From Bordetella parapertussis (GTDB lineage: Bacteria > Pseudomonadota > Gammaproteobacteria > Burkholderiales > Burkholderiaceae_C), in contig CAMCTC010000003.1 in NCBI GenBank assembly GCA_945878355.1, forward strand, positions 1-64,000: 64,000 bases of DNA. Reading direction: 5' to 3'. Numbering within the stretch: position 1 is the stretch's first letter; each line of letters starts with the position of its first letter. A model generated the notes under the pieces. The model was not told the origin of the DNA, made no database searches, and saw only the letters and a list, made by a program, of their open reading frames with translations. This document shows, piece by piece, positions 52,865 through 61,778 of this stretch. Made by a program: the position numbers and the translations under genes.

Positions 52865-53977
52865 TCATTTCACGACGGCGGTTTCGCTGAAGAGGTGGCT
52901 TGGGGACGCATCGCCGTCCGATGCAAATGGCCGGTCAAGCCAGGCGCTGAGCTTGACAGCGCGGTCTCGCTCGAAGGCCGAAGCCTCCGGGAACAAGGCC
53001 TGCAGTGCCTCGCGAACCTGGGCCAGGCGCGGGTCATGCCAGTGGGCGTTGTCGGTGGTGTCGTTGACACAGAAGAAGTTGACTGCGCCGCAGAGCGAGC
53101 CCAGCAGGTCGAGCTGGTAGCCGACATCGGCATCACCGGTCGAGACATACAGGTGGGTGTAGTCGCGCATCCTGGCCAAGCCATGGGCCAGGGCCCAACG
53201 GATCACGAAATCAGAGACGATGGTCGGCTTGTCCCAGGTCCGAAACACCGTCGATCGCACGCCGTCGAACAACTCGGGCGCGATGCGTTCGAGTTCGAAC
53301 AACACCGATCGCAACATCGGCCTGGGGGAATGCGCGAAAGTGCAGAACCGGTGCACATAGGCTTGACGTTGGCGAGTCCGAGACTCCTCGCCGACCCCGG
53401 GCCTGGTGCCCGCCGCTTGAGCGCTGAGCCAATGGTTTGACAGCCTGCAGGCGTTTTCCATCGAGTTGGCATCCTGGCGCAACGGGCCGTCGCTGACCGC
53501 AGGATCGTCCGACCAGGCGGCATAGACCCCGCCGTCCCAGAACCAATCGTCGAGTTCGACGGGTGCGCCGAAGAAGACATCGTCATTGAGGTAGAAATAA
53601 CGCTCAGAAAGACCAGGAATCCGATGAATGTAGGACTCGATGTTGCTCGAGTCAAAGGTCGGCAGCGCGCTGGCCGGGATCAGCTTGCGGTGGTCGACGA
53701 TCGTCAAGCGACTCGAGGACTTCAGCCAGGCCGGCGTCTGGTCGTCGGTGACGATGTAGACATGGCCGTGGTCCGGAAAGAAGCGCTCGAGCGCACGCAG
53801 GCTGAAACGAAGCTCGTCGTTGTCGCGGAACCGGCCCTCGACATTGCCGTGCAGGCCGATCGCGTCGCGATGGGCGGCGCTGAGTTCGTCGGCTGCGCGC
53901 TGGCGCTTCAGTCGCCAGGCGGGGTCGTTGCCATCGACCCAAAGGTAGACGATGTCGACGGGTGAATCTCTTCTCAT
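52865..53977 (-). CDS. Stealth-family sugar-phosphate transferase
   Basis: A 370-residue Stealth protein, a family that transfers sugar phosphates in capsule or other surface polysaccharide synthesis (for example GlcNAc-1-phosphotransferases of Neisseria capsules). Conserved region 1 is VDIVYLWVDGNDPAW at residues 7-21. Region 2 starts with GRFRDNDELRFSLRALERFFP and continues through HVYIVTDDQTPAWL to IESYIHRIPGLSERYFYLNDDVF. Region 3 (AYVHRFCTFAHSPRPMLRSVL) and a weak region 4 follow. It is a single gene with no other polysaccharide genes nearby, which is unusual for the family. Confidence 0.9.
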   Translation of the reverse strand: MRRDSPVDIVYLWVDGNDPAWRLKRQRAADELSAAHRDAIGLHGNVEGRFRDNDELRFSLRALERFFPDHGHVYIVTDDQTPAWLKSSSRLTIVDHRKLIPASALPTFDSSNIESYIHRIPGLSERYFYLNDDVFFGAPVELDDWFWDGGVYAAWSDDPAVSDGPLRQDANSMENACRLSNHWLSAQAAGTRPGVGEESRTRQRQAYVHRFCTFAHSPRPMLRSVLFELERIAPELFDGVRSTVFRTWDKPTIVSDFVIRWALAHGLARMRDYTHLYVSTGDADVGYQLDLLGSLCGAVNFFCVNDTTDNAHWHDPRLAQVREALQALFPEASAFERDRAVKLSAWLDRPFASDGDASPSHLFSETAVVK

Positions 53978-54049
53978 GACACACAGACAGGAAACGCCCG
54001 GGCGAACCGAGCTAGGGGCGGCGGCATTCGGCCGCGCGAAATCAGTGAA

Positions 54050-57000
54050 CTAACTCGACAGTTGCTGCCAGGCCTTGTCCAGGCGCTTGACGCTGACGGG
54101 CTGCGGGGTTCGCAGCTCCTGGGCGAAAAAGCTCACCCGCAGCTCTTCGAGCAACCAGCGGTACTCGTCCAGCCTGGCGTCGGCAACGCCTTTTTGCTCG
54201 GCCAAGCGGCGCAGGTAGCGCTGCTCGATCGGCCGCAACTCGGCCAGCCGCTGCGCGTCACGCGCCGGGTCGGCGCGCTGCTTGTCCAGCCGTGCCGTGA
54301 CCGCCTTGAGGTAGCGCGGGTAATGCTGGAGCTGGGTATACGGCGCTTGCTGCAGGAAGCGCTTGGGCATCAGCCGCTGCAGCTGGGCAGCGATGTCGTC
54401 GGACAGCTCTTTGGCGGCGCGGCTGTCCTTGAGCTTGCGCTGCGCGGCGGCGTAATCAGCCAGGATGACGCCAGCCAGTCGCGCCACCTCTTGCGCGATC
54501 AGGTTGAGTCGGCTGCGGCCCGCGATCAGGCGGGCGTTGAAGCTGGCATCGTCGGCGGGCAGCGGGTCGGCCAGGAATGCGCGGTCCAGCGCCAGCTCGA
54601 TGATCTGGCTGCGCAGTTCGTCAGCGCTGCCCAAGGGCATGTAGGCCGTGGCCATCTTGACCAGGTCGGGGATGTTCTTCTCGAGGTATTTCAAGGGCTC
54701 TTTGAGCGCGAGCGCGACCAAGCGGCTCAAGCCGGCGCGGTGTTTGACCGCAGCGCCTTCGGGCTCGTCAAAGACCTCGATTTCGACATGGGTACGCTTG
54801 TCGATCAGCGCCGGAAAACCGATCAACACCTGGCCGGCTTTGTGGATTTCCATCAGCTCCGGCAGCTCGCCGAAAGTCCAGCTGGTGTAGCCCTTGGGCA
54901 CCGCGACTGGCGCAGCAGGCACTGCCGCCTGGCGCACAGCGCCCGTTGTCGTGCTCGGAGTCGCCGCAGCGACGACCGGCGCGGGCACACCGCTGCCCAG
55001 CTTCAGGGTCGCGAGCGCCTGAAAAGCCGATCGCGCCTGGCCGCCAAGCTCGGCCTTGAGCGTGGCCAGATGCCGGCCCATGCCAAGCTGGCGGCCGTGC
55101 TCGTCGACGACCCGGAAGTTCATGAACAGGTGCGGCTGCAGCATGTCGAGCTTGAAGTCATTGCGCTGCACGGCAATCTGCGTGCGCTCGCGAACGGCCT
55201 TGAGCAGCACATCCATCAGCGCGCCCTGCGCGAATAGATGTTCGGCAATGAACGCCTCCACGTAGGCCGGCAAGGGCACAAGCCGCGTGCGTGGGCGCTG
55301 GTGCAGGCTCTTGAGCAGTGCCGTCAACTTGGTGGCCAGCATGCCGGGCACCAGCCATTCGCAGCGCTCCTCGCTGACCTGGTTGAGCGCATAGATAGGC
55401 ACCGTCACCGTCACGCCGTCCTTGACGTCGCCCGGCTCGTGCAGATAGGCCACCGCGCAGTCCACGCCGCCCAAGCGCAGCATCTTCGGGAAAGCGCTGC
55501 CGGTGATGCCAGCCGCCTCGTGGCGCATCAGCTCGTCGCGCGTGAGCTGCAGCAGCTTCGGGTTGCTGCGGCTCTCGTGCTTGACCCAGCGTTCCAGCGT
55601 CGCGCCAGAGCACACATCGGCCGGCAGCAGTTGGTCGTAGAAGGCGTAAATCAGCTCGTCGTCGACCAGCACGTCCTGGCGCCTGCTCTTGTGCTCGAGC
55701 TCCTCGACTTGCGCCAGCAGCCTGCGGTTGTGCGCCAGGAAAGGCAGCTGGCTGTCCCAGTCATCCTCGACCAGCGCGCTGCGGATGAAGATGTCGCGCG
55801 CGGCGCGTGGATCGACATTGCCGAAGTTGACGCGCTTGTTGTTGTAGACCACGACGCCGTAAAGCGTGGCGCGCTGCAGTGCGACCACCTCGGCGGCTTT
55901 TTTTTCCCAATGCGGCTCGAGCAGTTGGATCTTGAGCAGATGACCCGCCACCTGCGGAATCCACTGCGGCTCGATGCCGGCCAAGCCACGGCCGTAGAGC
56001 CTGGTCGTCTCGACCAGCTCGGCAGTGATCATCCAGCGGCCGGGCTTCTTGCTCAGGTGGGCGCCCGGATGGCGCCAGAACTTGATGCCGCGAGCGCCCA
56101 GGTACCAATCCTCGTCATCGCTCTTGCAGCCGATGTTGCCCAGCAGCCCAGCCAGCATCGCCAGGTGGACCTGCTCGTAGGTGGCCGCAGCCCCGTTCAA
56201 ACGCCAGCCGTGCTCGGCCACCACGGTGTGCAGCTGGCTGTGGATGTCGCGCCATTCGCGCACCCGGCGCGGGTTGACGAAGCTCTCGCGCAGGCGCTGG
56301 TCTTGCTGGCGGTGGCTGAGCTTGTGGCTGTCGACGTTCGGCGTCGCGCCGGTCTTGGCCGCCGGATGGCCGTGCACGCCGCGCCCCTCCTCGATCCAGG
56401 ACCAGAGCTTGAGGTAACCCATGAACTCGGACTTCTCGTCGTCGAACTTCTTGTGCTTCTCGTCGGCGGCCTGGGCTGCTTCCATCGGCCGGTCGCGAAC
56501 GTCCTGAACGCTCAGTGCGCTGGCGATGATAAGCACCTCGTTGAGCGCCTGGCGGTCTCGCGCTTCCAGGATCATCCGACCGACGCGGGGGTCCAGCGGT
56601 AGGCGGCTGAGTTCCAGGCCAATCGGCGTCAATTCGTTGTCATCGTCGACCGCATTGAGCTCGCCGAGCAAGTCGTAGCCGTCGGCAATCGCCTTGGCGC
56701 GCGGGGCTTCGAGAAAAGGGAAATCCTCGACCTGGCCCAGGCGCAGGCTCTTCATGCGCAGGATCACGCCGGCCAGCGAAGACCGCAGGATCTCAGGGTC
56801 GGTGAACTTGGGTCGGCCGATGAAATCCTTCTCGTCGTAAAGGCGTATGCAGATGCCGTTGGCGACACGGCCGCAACGCCCGGCGCGCTGGTTGGCAGCG
56901 GCCTGGCTGATCGCCTCGACCTGCAACTGCTCGACCTTGGTGCGGTAGCTGTAGCGCTTGACCCGCGCCAACCCGGTGTCGATCACATAGCGGATGCCGG

Positions 57001-58009
57001 GCACCGTCAAAGAGGTCTCGGCCACGTTGGTTGCCAGCACGATGCGCCGGCCGTTGCCGGGGTTGAACACCGCTTCCTGCTCGGCCTGCGACAGCCGCGC
57101 GAACAACGGCAGGATTTGCGGCTGCGGCCCGCCTCGGTGCTGCTTGGCGAGATGCCGGCGCAGGTGGTCGGTGGCGTCGCGGATCTCGCGCTCGCCGGGC
57201 AAGAAGACCAGGATATCGCCGCTGACCCCGCCCTGCCACAGCTCGTCGACCGCGTCGGCGATGGCCTCGTCGAGGCCGTATTCACGCTTGTCCTCGAACG
57301 GCCGCCAGCGCTGCTCGACCGGGAACAGCCGGCCCGAGACCTGGATCACCGGCGCCGGGCCGCGAATCGACGCAAAGTGATTCGCGAAGCGGTCAGCGTC
57401 TATGGTCGCCGAGGTGACGATGATCTTCAGGTCAGGCCGGCGCGGCAAGAGCTGGCACAGATAGCCGAGCAGGAAGTCGATGTTCAGGCTGCGCTCATGC
57501 GCCTCGTCGATGATCAGCGTGTCGTACTGGCGCAGCTCCGGGTCGCCTTGGGTTTCAGCCAGCAAGATGCCGTCGGTCATCAGCTTGACGCTGGCGCCGG
57601 GCTGGAACCGGTCCTGGAAGCGCACTTTGTAGCCCACCACATCGCCCAGCGGCGATTGCAACTCGTCGGCGATGCGCTTGGCCACGCTGGTGGCCGCGAG
57701 CCTGCGAGGCTGGGTGTGGCCGATCAGCCCGCGCCCGCCAGCACCTATGCCACGGCCGAGTTCGAGCGCAATCTTCGGCAACTGGGTGGTCTTGCCCGAG
57801 CCGGTCTCGCCGCAGACGATCACCACCTGGTGGTCGGCGATCGCGCGGGCAATCTCCTCGCGCCGGGCGGAGACCGGCAGCGATTCTGGGTAGGTGATCT
57901 TAGGGATAGGCGTGGCCACCCGCGGCGGGCGATCTTGCCTTGCCGGACGCTCTGGGCGCGGCGGGCGATCGGGCCGGTGTGGCCCGGCCGGGGGGGCGGG
58001 CAAATTCAC
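54050..58009 (-). CDS. hrpA: ATP-dependent RNA helicase HrpA
   Basis: A 1319-residue DEAH-box helicase, close to E. coli HrpA in length. A Pro/Arg-rich N-terminus is followed by Walker A CGETGSGKTTQLPK, TQPRRLAA, DEAH box LIIDEAHERSLNIDF, SATIDADRF and motif VI NQRAGRCGRV. HA2, OB-fold and the long DUF3418 C-terminal domain complete it. HrpA rescues stalled ribosomes by acting on mRNA. Translation starts at GTG 58009. Codons near 55898-55905 contain a run of eight A (eight T on the plus strand), a slippage-prone tract in a GC-rich gene. Confidence 0.95.
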   Translation of the reverse strand: MNLPAPPAGPHRPDRPPRPERPARQDRPPRVATPIPKITYPESLPVSARREEIARAIADHQVVIVCGETGSGKTTQLPKIALELGRGIGAGGRGLIGHTQPRRLAATSVAKRIADELQSPLGDVVGYKVRFQDRFQPGASVKLMTDGILLAETQGDPELRQYDTLIIDEAHERSLNIDFLLGYLCQLLPRRPDLKIIVTSATIDADRFANHFASIRGPAPVIQVSGRLFPVEQRWRPFEDKREYGLDEAIADAVDELWQGGVSGDILVFLPGEREIRDATDHLRRHLAKQHRGGPQPQILPLFARLSQAEQEAVFNPGNGRRIVLATNVAETSLTVPGIRYVIDTGLARVKRYSYRTKVEQLQVEAISQAAANQRAGRCGRVANGICIRLYDEKDFIGRPKFTDPEILRSSLAGVILRMKSLRLGQVEDFPFLEAPRAKAIADGYDLLGELNAVDDDNELTPIGLELSRLPLDPRVGRMILEARDRQALNEVLIIASALSVQDVRDRPMEAAQAADEKHKKFDDEKSEFMGYLKLWSWIEEGRGVHGHPAAKTGATPNVDSHKLSHRQQDQRLRESFVNPRRVREWRDIHSQLHTVVAEHGWRLNGAAATYEQVHLAMLAGLLGNIGCKSDDEDWYLGARGIKFWRHPGAHLSKKPGRWMITAELVETTRLYGRGLAGIEPQWIPQVAGHLLKIQLLEPHWEKKAAEVVALQRATLYGVVVYNNKRVNFGNVDPRAARDIFIRSALVEDDWDSQLPFLAHNRRLLAQVEELEHKSRRQDVLVDDELIYAFYDQLLPADVCSGATLERWVKHESRSNPKLLQLTRDELMRHEAAGITGSAFPKMLRLGGVDCAVAYLHEPGDVKDGVTVTVPIYALNQVSEERCEWLVPGMLATKLTALLKSLHQRPRTRLVPLPAYVEAFIAEHLFAQGALMDVLLKAVRERTQIAVQRNDFKLDMLQPHLFMNFRVVDEHGRQLGMGRHLATLKAELGGQARSAFQALATLKLGSGVPAPVVAAATPSTTTGAVRQAAVPAAPVAVPKGYTSWTFGELPELMEIHKAGQVLIGFPALIDKRTHVEIEVFDEPEGAAVKHRAGLSRLVALALKEPLKYLEKNIPDLVKMATAYMPLGSADELRSQIIELALDRAFLADPLPADDASFNARLIAGRSRLNLIAQEVARLAGVILADYAAAQRKLKDSRAAKELSDDIAAQLQRLMPKRFLQQAPYTQLQHYPRYLKAVTARLDKQRADPARDAQRLAELRPIEQRYLRRLAEQKGVADARLDEYRWLLEELRVSFFAQELRTPQPVSVKRLDKAWQQLSS

Positions 58010-58065
58010 TTCAGCGCGATTATCCCTGGCCGCAGAATTGGGTTGCCCCTGAACAGGAACCCGCG

Positions 58066-59022
58066 ATGCACACCCTTCACGATTCGACCCATGCCCTGGC
58101 CACGCTGGCCGACACCGGCATCGGCGCGCTACAGGTCATCGGCACCGGCAAGCTGAACATCGTGGGCACGGCGGTGATCGCCGAACTGCGCACCGCGCTG
58201 GCGTAGCTGGCAGGCCGACCCGACCTGCATGTGCTCGTGCTGAGCGGCAGCGGCGACGATGCCTTCATCGGCGGCGCCGACATCGGCGAGATGGCCCGCC
58301 TGAACCCCACCACGGCAACCAGCTTCATCACCCAGCTGGCCGGCCTGTGCGGTGCAGTGGCCGCGATGCCGGTGCCCGTGATCGCACGCATCGCCGGCTG
58401 GTGCCTGCGCGGCGGGCTGGAAGTGGCGCTGGCCTGCGACCTGCGCATCTGCGATGCCGGCGCGATGTTCGGCATGCCCGAGGTGCGCATCGGCATCCCC
58501 TCGGTGATCCACGCCGCCCTGCTGTCGCGGCTGATCGGCCAGGCGCGCGCCAGCGAAATGCTGTTGTGCTGCGACAACTTCGGCGCCGCCCAGGCCGAGG
58601 CCAGGGGCCTGGCGCACGAGTTGTGCCCGTCCGGTGAGCTCGATGCCCACTTGCAGCAGCGCGCCGCCGCGCTGGCGGCCCTGCCACCCCAGGCGCTGCG
58701 CCAGCAGAAGCGCCTGCTGCGCCACTGGCAGACCGTGCCGCTGGCGCAGGCCATCACCGACAGCGTGGGTGAGTTTGCGTTCGCCTACACCACCGGCGAG
58801 CCACAGGCGCTGATGGGCGACTTCATGGCCCGCAAGACCTCGCGGCGTTGGCGGCGGCAGCCTGGGGCCGTTGACTGTGAGGCCGGGCGCCCCAGCCATG
58901 CCGGCCAGATGGCACGATCGACAACCCGGGTAGACGCTCCCCTGCAACGGCGCAGGCCATCACCAGTGCGCGGGCGCCGCACACGGGCGCCGCACACGGG
59001 CGCCGGCCGGCCTGTCCCGTAG
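58066..59022 (+). pseudogene. Enoyl-CoA hydratase/isomerase family gene, interrupted by a stop codon
   Basis: Read through one TAG (58204-58206, codon 47), the frame encodes a crotonase-fold protein: LVLSGSGDDAFIGGADIGEMARLNP (oxyanion-hole region), VIARIAGWCLRGGLEVALACDLRICD (with Gly-Gly-Leu and the usual Glu/Asp region) and FGMPEVRIGIPS. The break is at ELRTALA-stop-LAGRPDLHVLVLSG with no frame change; GAG or CAG to TAG explains it. The C-terminus also runs about 60 Arg/Pro-rich residues past the normal family end (near DFMARK), so the original stop seems lost. The downstream part cannot restore a full N-terminal beta-strand, so it is probably inactive. Confidence 0.85.
58972..59005 (+). 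repeat. 13-bp tandem repeat (about 2.6 copies)
   Basis: The unit GGGCGCCGCACAC occurs at 58972-58984 and 58985-58997, with a partial third copy to 59005. It lies in the extended 3' part of the enoyl-CoA hydratase pseudogene, about 190 bp upstream of the PEP-CTERM gene. Confidence 0.85.
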
Positions 59023-59183
59023 GCGGGTTCAACCCAGCCTCGGGCGTTGCGACAACTCAAACCGCGACAGTCCGGCGGGCATAACGTCTTGCTTGGTAGG
59101 CGCCCATCCGCCAGCGCGGCTCAGTCGGGCCGCCCCGCCGCGTGCCATGCGGTGGCCGTTGCCAATGCGCGATCGACGCAATT

Positions 59184-59190
59184 TAGGAGG
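59184..59190 (+). promoter_or_regulatory. Strong ribosome-binding site (TAGGAGG) of the PEP-CTERM gene
   Basis: TAGGAGG is a near-perfect anti-16S match six bases before ATG 59197, stronger than any other site in the window, and fixes the start. It predicts high translation of the surface protein. Confidence 0.85.
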
Positions 59191-59196
59191 ATTATC

Positions 59197-60144
59197 ATGT
59201 TCTGTTCCCGTTCCCGCTTCAGCAGCCTGTTGATAGTCGGCGCCGCCGGTCTGGCGTGCACATGGCCCATGGCGTCGCTGGCGGCGACGATCGACCTGGG
59301 GCCTGTGTGGGCCGAGGTCGATCCCGGCAGCGCAATCGGCTTTGATACCGGTTGGACTTGGTACACGACCGGGCCCAGCCGTATCGCCTTCGGGCCCGGT
59401 CCCGTGGCGTGGGCCGGCGAGATAGGCGGCTTCGCGACCACTGAATTCGCGCTGAACATCCACTTCACGGCCAAGCCTGGCAAGGTGATCACAGGCTATG
59501 AGGTGACTGGCAGCGGAAGGGCCGGTCAGGGTGTGTGGTCGTCCGCCTGGATGACCGGCAGCTTCGGTGCAGCCAGCGTGCCTTACGCCTTCACGGAGTC
59601 GAATTCCCTGACCGGGCAGCCTGCCGGCGGGGCGCCCGAGATCTGGACGGTGCCCTTGACGTTCGGGGCGGTGCCTTCCCTGAACCTGGCAGGCACGCTG
59701 AACGCAGCGAGCTTCCCGTCCACGAACTGGGAGTTGGTCGGTTCGCACCAGGATGTGGTGGGGTGGGAACCGGTGTACGACAACGTGCAGGTGCAGGTCG
59801 GCGTCGAGCCGGTCTTTGACTTCGTGCGCGTCTGCCGCGAGGGCGTGATAGGTCGCACCGAGAGCGGCGAACTCGTCTACGGCACCGTCTGCGACTCGGT
59901 ATGGCAGCAGGTCGGTGAACAGCCGGTCTACGAATGGCAGCAGGTACAGGTGGGGCAGAACCCGATCTACGGCGAGGTGCCGGACTATGCAGATGTCACC
60001 CGGGGCACGCCTGCCAGCATTTCGCTGGACCGCATCGACATCCAGGTGACCACGGTGCCCGAACCGCAGACCTGGGCAAGCTTCGCTCTGGGCGGCGGCC
60101 TGCTGGCTTGGTGGATGCGCCGCCGCCCGGCGCAGAGGTCCTGA
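59197..60144 (+). CDS. PEP-CTERM sorting domain-containing exported protein with internal repeats
   Basis: A 315-residue secreted protein. Signal peptide: SSLLIVGAAGLACTWPMASLAA (residues 9-30). The C-terminus is a canonical PEP-CTERM tag: VPEPQTW, a transmembrane helix (ASFALGGGLLAWWM) and basic RRRPAQRS, recognised by an exosortase. Residues about 188-265 hold four copies of a V-G-x-x-P-V/I-Y/F unit (GWEPVYDNV, GVEPVFDFV, GEQPVYEWQ, GQNPIYGEV), with two Cys between the second and third. The Gly/Trp-rich middle looks beta-rich. Such proteins associate with exopolysaccharide and flocs; this one has no recognised domain. No exosortase gene is in the window. Confidence 0.92.
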   Translation: MFCSRSRFSSLLIVGAAGLACTWPMASLAATIDLGPVWAEVDPGSAIGFDTGWTWYTTGPSRIAFGPGPVAWAGEIGGFATTEFALNIHFTAKPGKVITGYEVTGSGRAGQGVWSSAWMTGSFGAASVPYAFTESNSLTGQPAGGAPEIWTVPLTFGAVPSLNLAGTLNAASFPSTNWELVGSHQDVVGWEPVYDNVQVQVGVEPVFDFVRVCREGVIGRTESGELVYGTVCDSVWQQVGEQPVYEWQQVQVGQNPIYGEVPDYADVTRGTPASISLDRIDIQVTTVPEPQTWASFALGGGLLAWWMRRRPAQRS

Positions 60145-60150
60145 CGTCGG

Positions 60151-60198
60151 CCGGCGCCCTGCCGGACTGGCCGGCGCCCTGCCGGACTGGCCGGCGCC
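60151..60198. repeat. 20-bp tandem repeat between convergent genes, terminator-like
   Basis: A 20-base unit beginning CCGGCGCCCTG occurs at 60151-60170 and 60171-60190, with a partial third copy to 60198. Each unit carries GGCCGGCGCC-type self-complementary sequence, so the transcript can fold into successive GC-rich stems. It lies between the PEP-CTERM gene (stop 60144) and the YihY gene (stop 60205) and may terminate both. Confidence 0.8.
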
Positions 60199-60204
60199 TG
60201 CGGA

Positions 60205-61437
60205 TCAGGCCAGCAGGTCGGCCACCGTCATCGTCGCCAGCCCGGCCTTGTGGCGGAAGGACTTCGTCACCCGCTGGTCGCGCAACAGCAGTTGGTCCAC
60301 CAGCGGCTGAGCGGGCGTGTGGGCGATGTTGATCAGCAGCACATGGCGCTGGGCGCCCTCCTCGTCCAGCCTGCCACACCAGCCCAGCGCCAGCAGGTCT
60401 TCCAGCACGGGCTGGACCTGCAGAGGGTCTACGCGCAGCGCACCGGCCAGGGCCTCGGCGCTGAGCCCTCGTTGCTCGTTGCTGCGTGCGGCGTACAGTG
60501 CCTGCAGCACCGCGAGCGCCAGCGCAAAGCGCTCACCCGGCCGATCCGGCAGACGCAATACCCGCAGCGCCAGGCTGGGCGCGTATGCCGCGATCACCGC
60601 GCCGAGCAACACGATCACCCAACCCAGGTAGATCCACAGCAACAAGATGGGCACGGTCGCAAAAGCGCCGTAGATCACCGAATAAGTCGGCACCAACCCG
60701 ACATACCAAGCCAGCACGCGCTTGGCGAGCTCGAAACCGACCGCGACGAACAAACCGCCCGCCGCCGCATGCGACCAGCGTACATGGGTATTGGGGACGA
60801 ACCGGAACAGGCTCGCCATGCCGGCAGCGAGCAGCATGAATTCGACCACCCACAGCAGCAATCCCAGGCCGCCCGGTAACTCGCTGACCACGCCACGCGA
60901 CGCCGAGATCGCGTAAGAGGTCATAGACAGACTGGCACCCAGCAGCAGCGGGCCCAGCGTCAGCGCCGTCCAGTACAGCAGCACGCGCTGGGCCAGTGGT
61001 CTGGGTTTGGGCACGCGCCAGATCGCGTTGAGCGTGCGGTCTATCGTGAACATCAAGGCCAGCGCCGTCAGTCCGAGCACGATCAGCCCGACGCTGCCGA
61101 GCTTGCTGGCCTTGCCGGCAAACTGCGTCAGCGCCTGCAACACCGGCCGGGCGATGTTGTCGGGTACCAGGCTTTGCAGCAAATACTGCTGCAGCGCCAT
61201 TTGGAAGCGCGAGAAGATCGGGAATGCGGTGAACAGCGCCAGCGTCACAGTCACCAGCGGCACCAGGCTGATCAAGGTCGTGAAGGTCAGGCTGCTGGCG
61301 GTCAGCGCCAGATGGTCTTCGCGAAACCGCAGCTGCAGCGTTCGCAGCGTCGCATACCAAGGCCAGTGGCGCAGCGACCGGGCCAGTCCGGCGAGCGTGT
61401 CGCGCCAGCGGCCGGGCACTGTGGAGCTTGAAGTCAT
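60205..61437 (-). CDS. YihY/virulence factor BrkB family inner-membrane protein
   Basis: A 410-residue UPF0761-type protein. Six transmembrane segments are visible between about residues 35 and 290, starting with LTASSLTFTTLISLVPLVTVTLALF and including LLYWTALTLGPLLLGASLSM and ILLLWIYLGWVIVLLGAVIAAY. The C-terminal soluble domain (about 120 residues) contains a winged-helix-like segment (LSAEALAGALRVDPLQVQPVLEDLLALGW), as in the longer members. The family was once annotated ribonuclease BN, which is wrong; the function is unknown. ATG 61437 gives the family N-terminus (MTSSSTVPGRWRDTLAGL); an upstream in-frame start is unlikely. Confidence 0.9.
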   Translation of the reverse strand: MTSSSTVPGRWRDTLAGLARSLRHWPWYATLRTLQLRFREDHLALTASSLTFTTLISLVPLVTVTLALFTAFPIFSRFQMALQQYLLQSLVPDNIARPVLQALTQFAGKASKLGSVGLIVLGLTALALMFTIDRTLNAIWRVPKPRPLAQRVLLYWTALTLGPLLLGASLSMTSYAISASRGVVSELPGGLGLLLWVVEFMLLAAGMASLFRFVPNTHVRWSHAAAGGLFVAVGFELAKRVLAWYVGLVPTYSVIYGAFATVPILLLWIYLGWVIVLLGAVIAAYAPSLALRVLRLPDRPGERFALALAVLQALYAARSNEQRGLSAEALAGALRVDPLQVQPVLEDLLALGWCGRLDEEGAQRHVLLINIAHTPAQPLVDQLLLRDQRVTKSFRHKAGLATMTVADLLA

Positions 61438-61778
61438 CCGTCTATGATGCCAGCCGTCATCAAGACCGGCTTGCCTCACCCCAGCTTGGACCTGCCGACG
61501 GCCAGGTCCGACACCCGAAACTCGCTGCACAGCTTCGTGCCGATCACAAATAATCGCGACCGAGTCGAAACCCGAGTTGCCGATTCGACGGGATCCAAAT
61601 CGAAGCCCCGCTCAACTCACCCGCAGGGTGACACTTGGTCAGCCACAATCCTGATTCATTCCTCAATCAGATCAAGGACTTGGCCGAGGCTGCCTGATTT
61701 CGGATCACGGATCCGGGTATTATGTAAACTAACCGGATGAGCGCAAGATCTCGGCTCCGGAACCACTCGGAGACTGCC
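61438..61778. other. 341-bp divergent intergenic region with a candidate promoter
   Basis: No convincing gene. An AT-rich patch near 61718-61733 (TATTATGTAAACTAAC) stands out; TATTAT at 61718-61723 could be a -10 element for the reductase/CoA-transferase pair, giving a leader of about 50 bases, but no good -35 is visible. GGACCTG/CAGGTCC arms near 61489-61510 form a 7-bp hairpin. Confidence 0.4.

Noticed and set aside
52532..53440. Plus-strand open frame opposite the Stealth gene and the region upstream of the exporter operon
   Set aside because: Most of it is antisense to the well-supported Stealth gene, and its N-terminal part has no recognisable protein features.
59140..59170. Possible sigma-54 promoter (GG...GC) upstream of the PEP-CTERM gene
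   Set aside because: The spacing between the GG and GC elements is 11 bases, not 10, and flanking bases do not match the consensus.
61444..61740. 98-codon plus-strand frame in the gap before the GrdB-like gene
   Set aside because: Ser/Thr/Arg-rich without pattern, and it covers the AT-rich candidate promoter, which is better explained as regulatory DNA.
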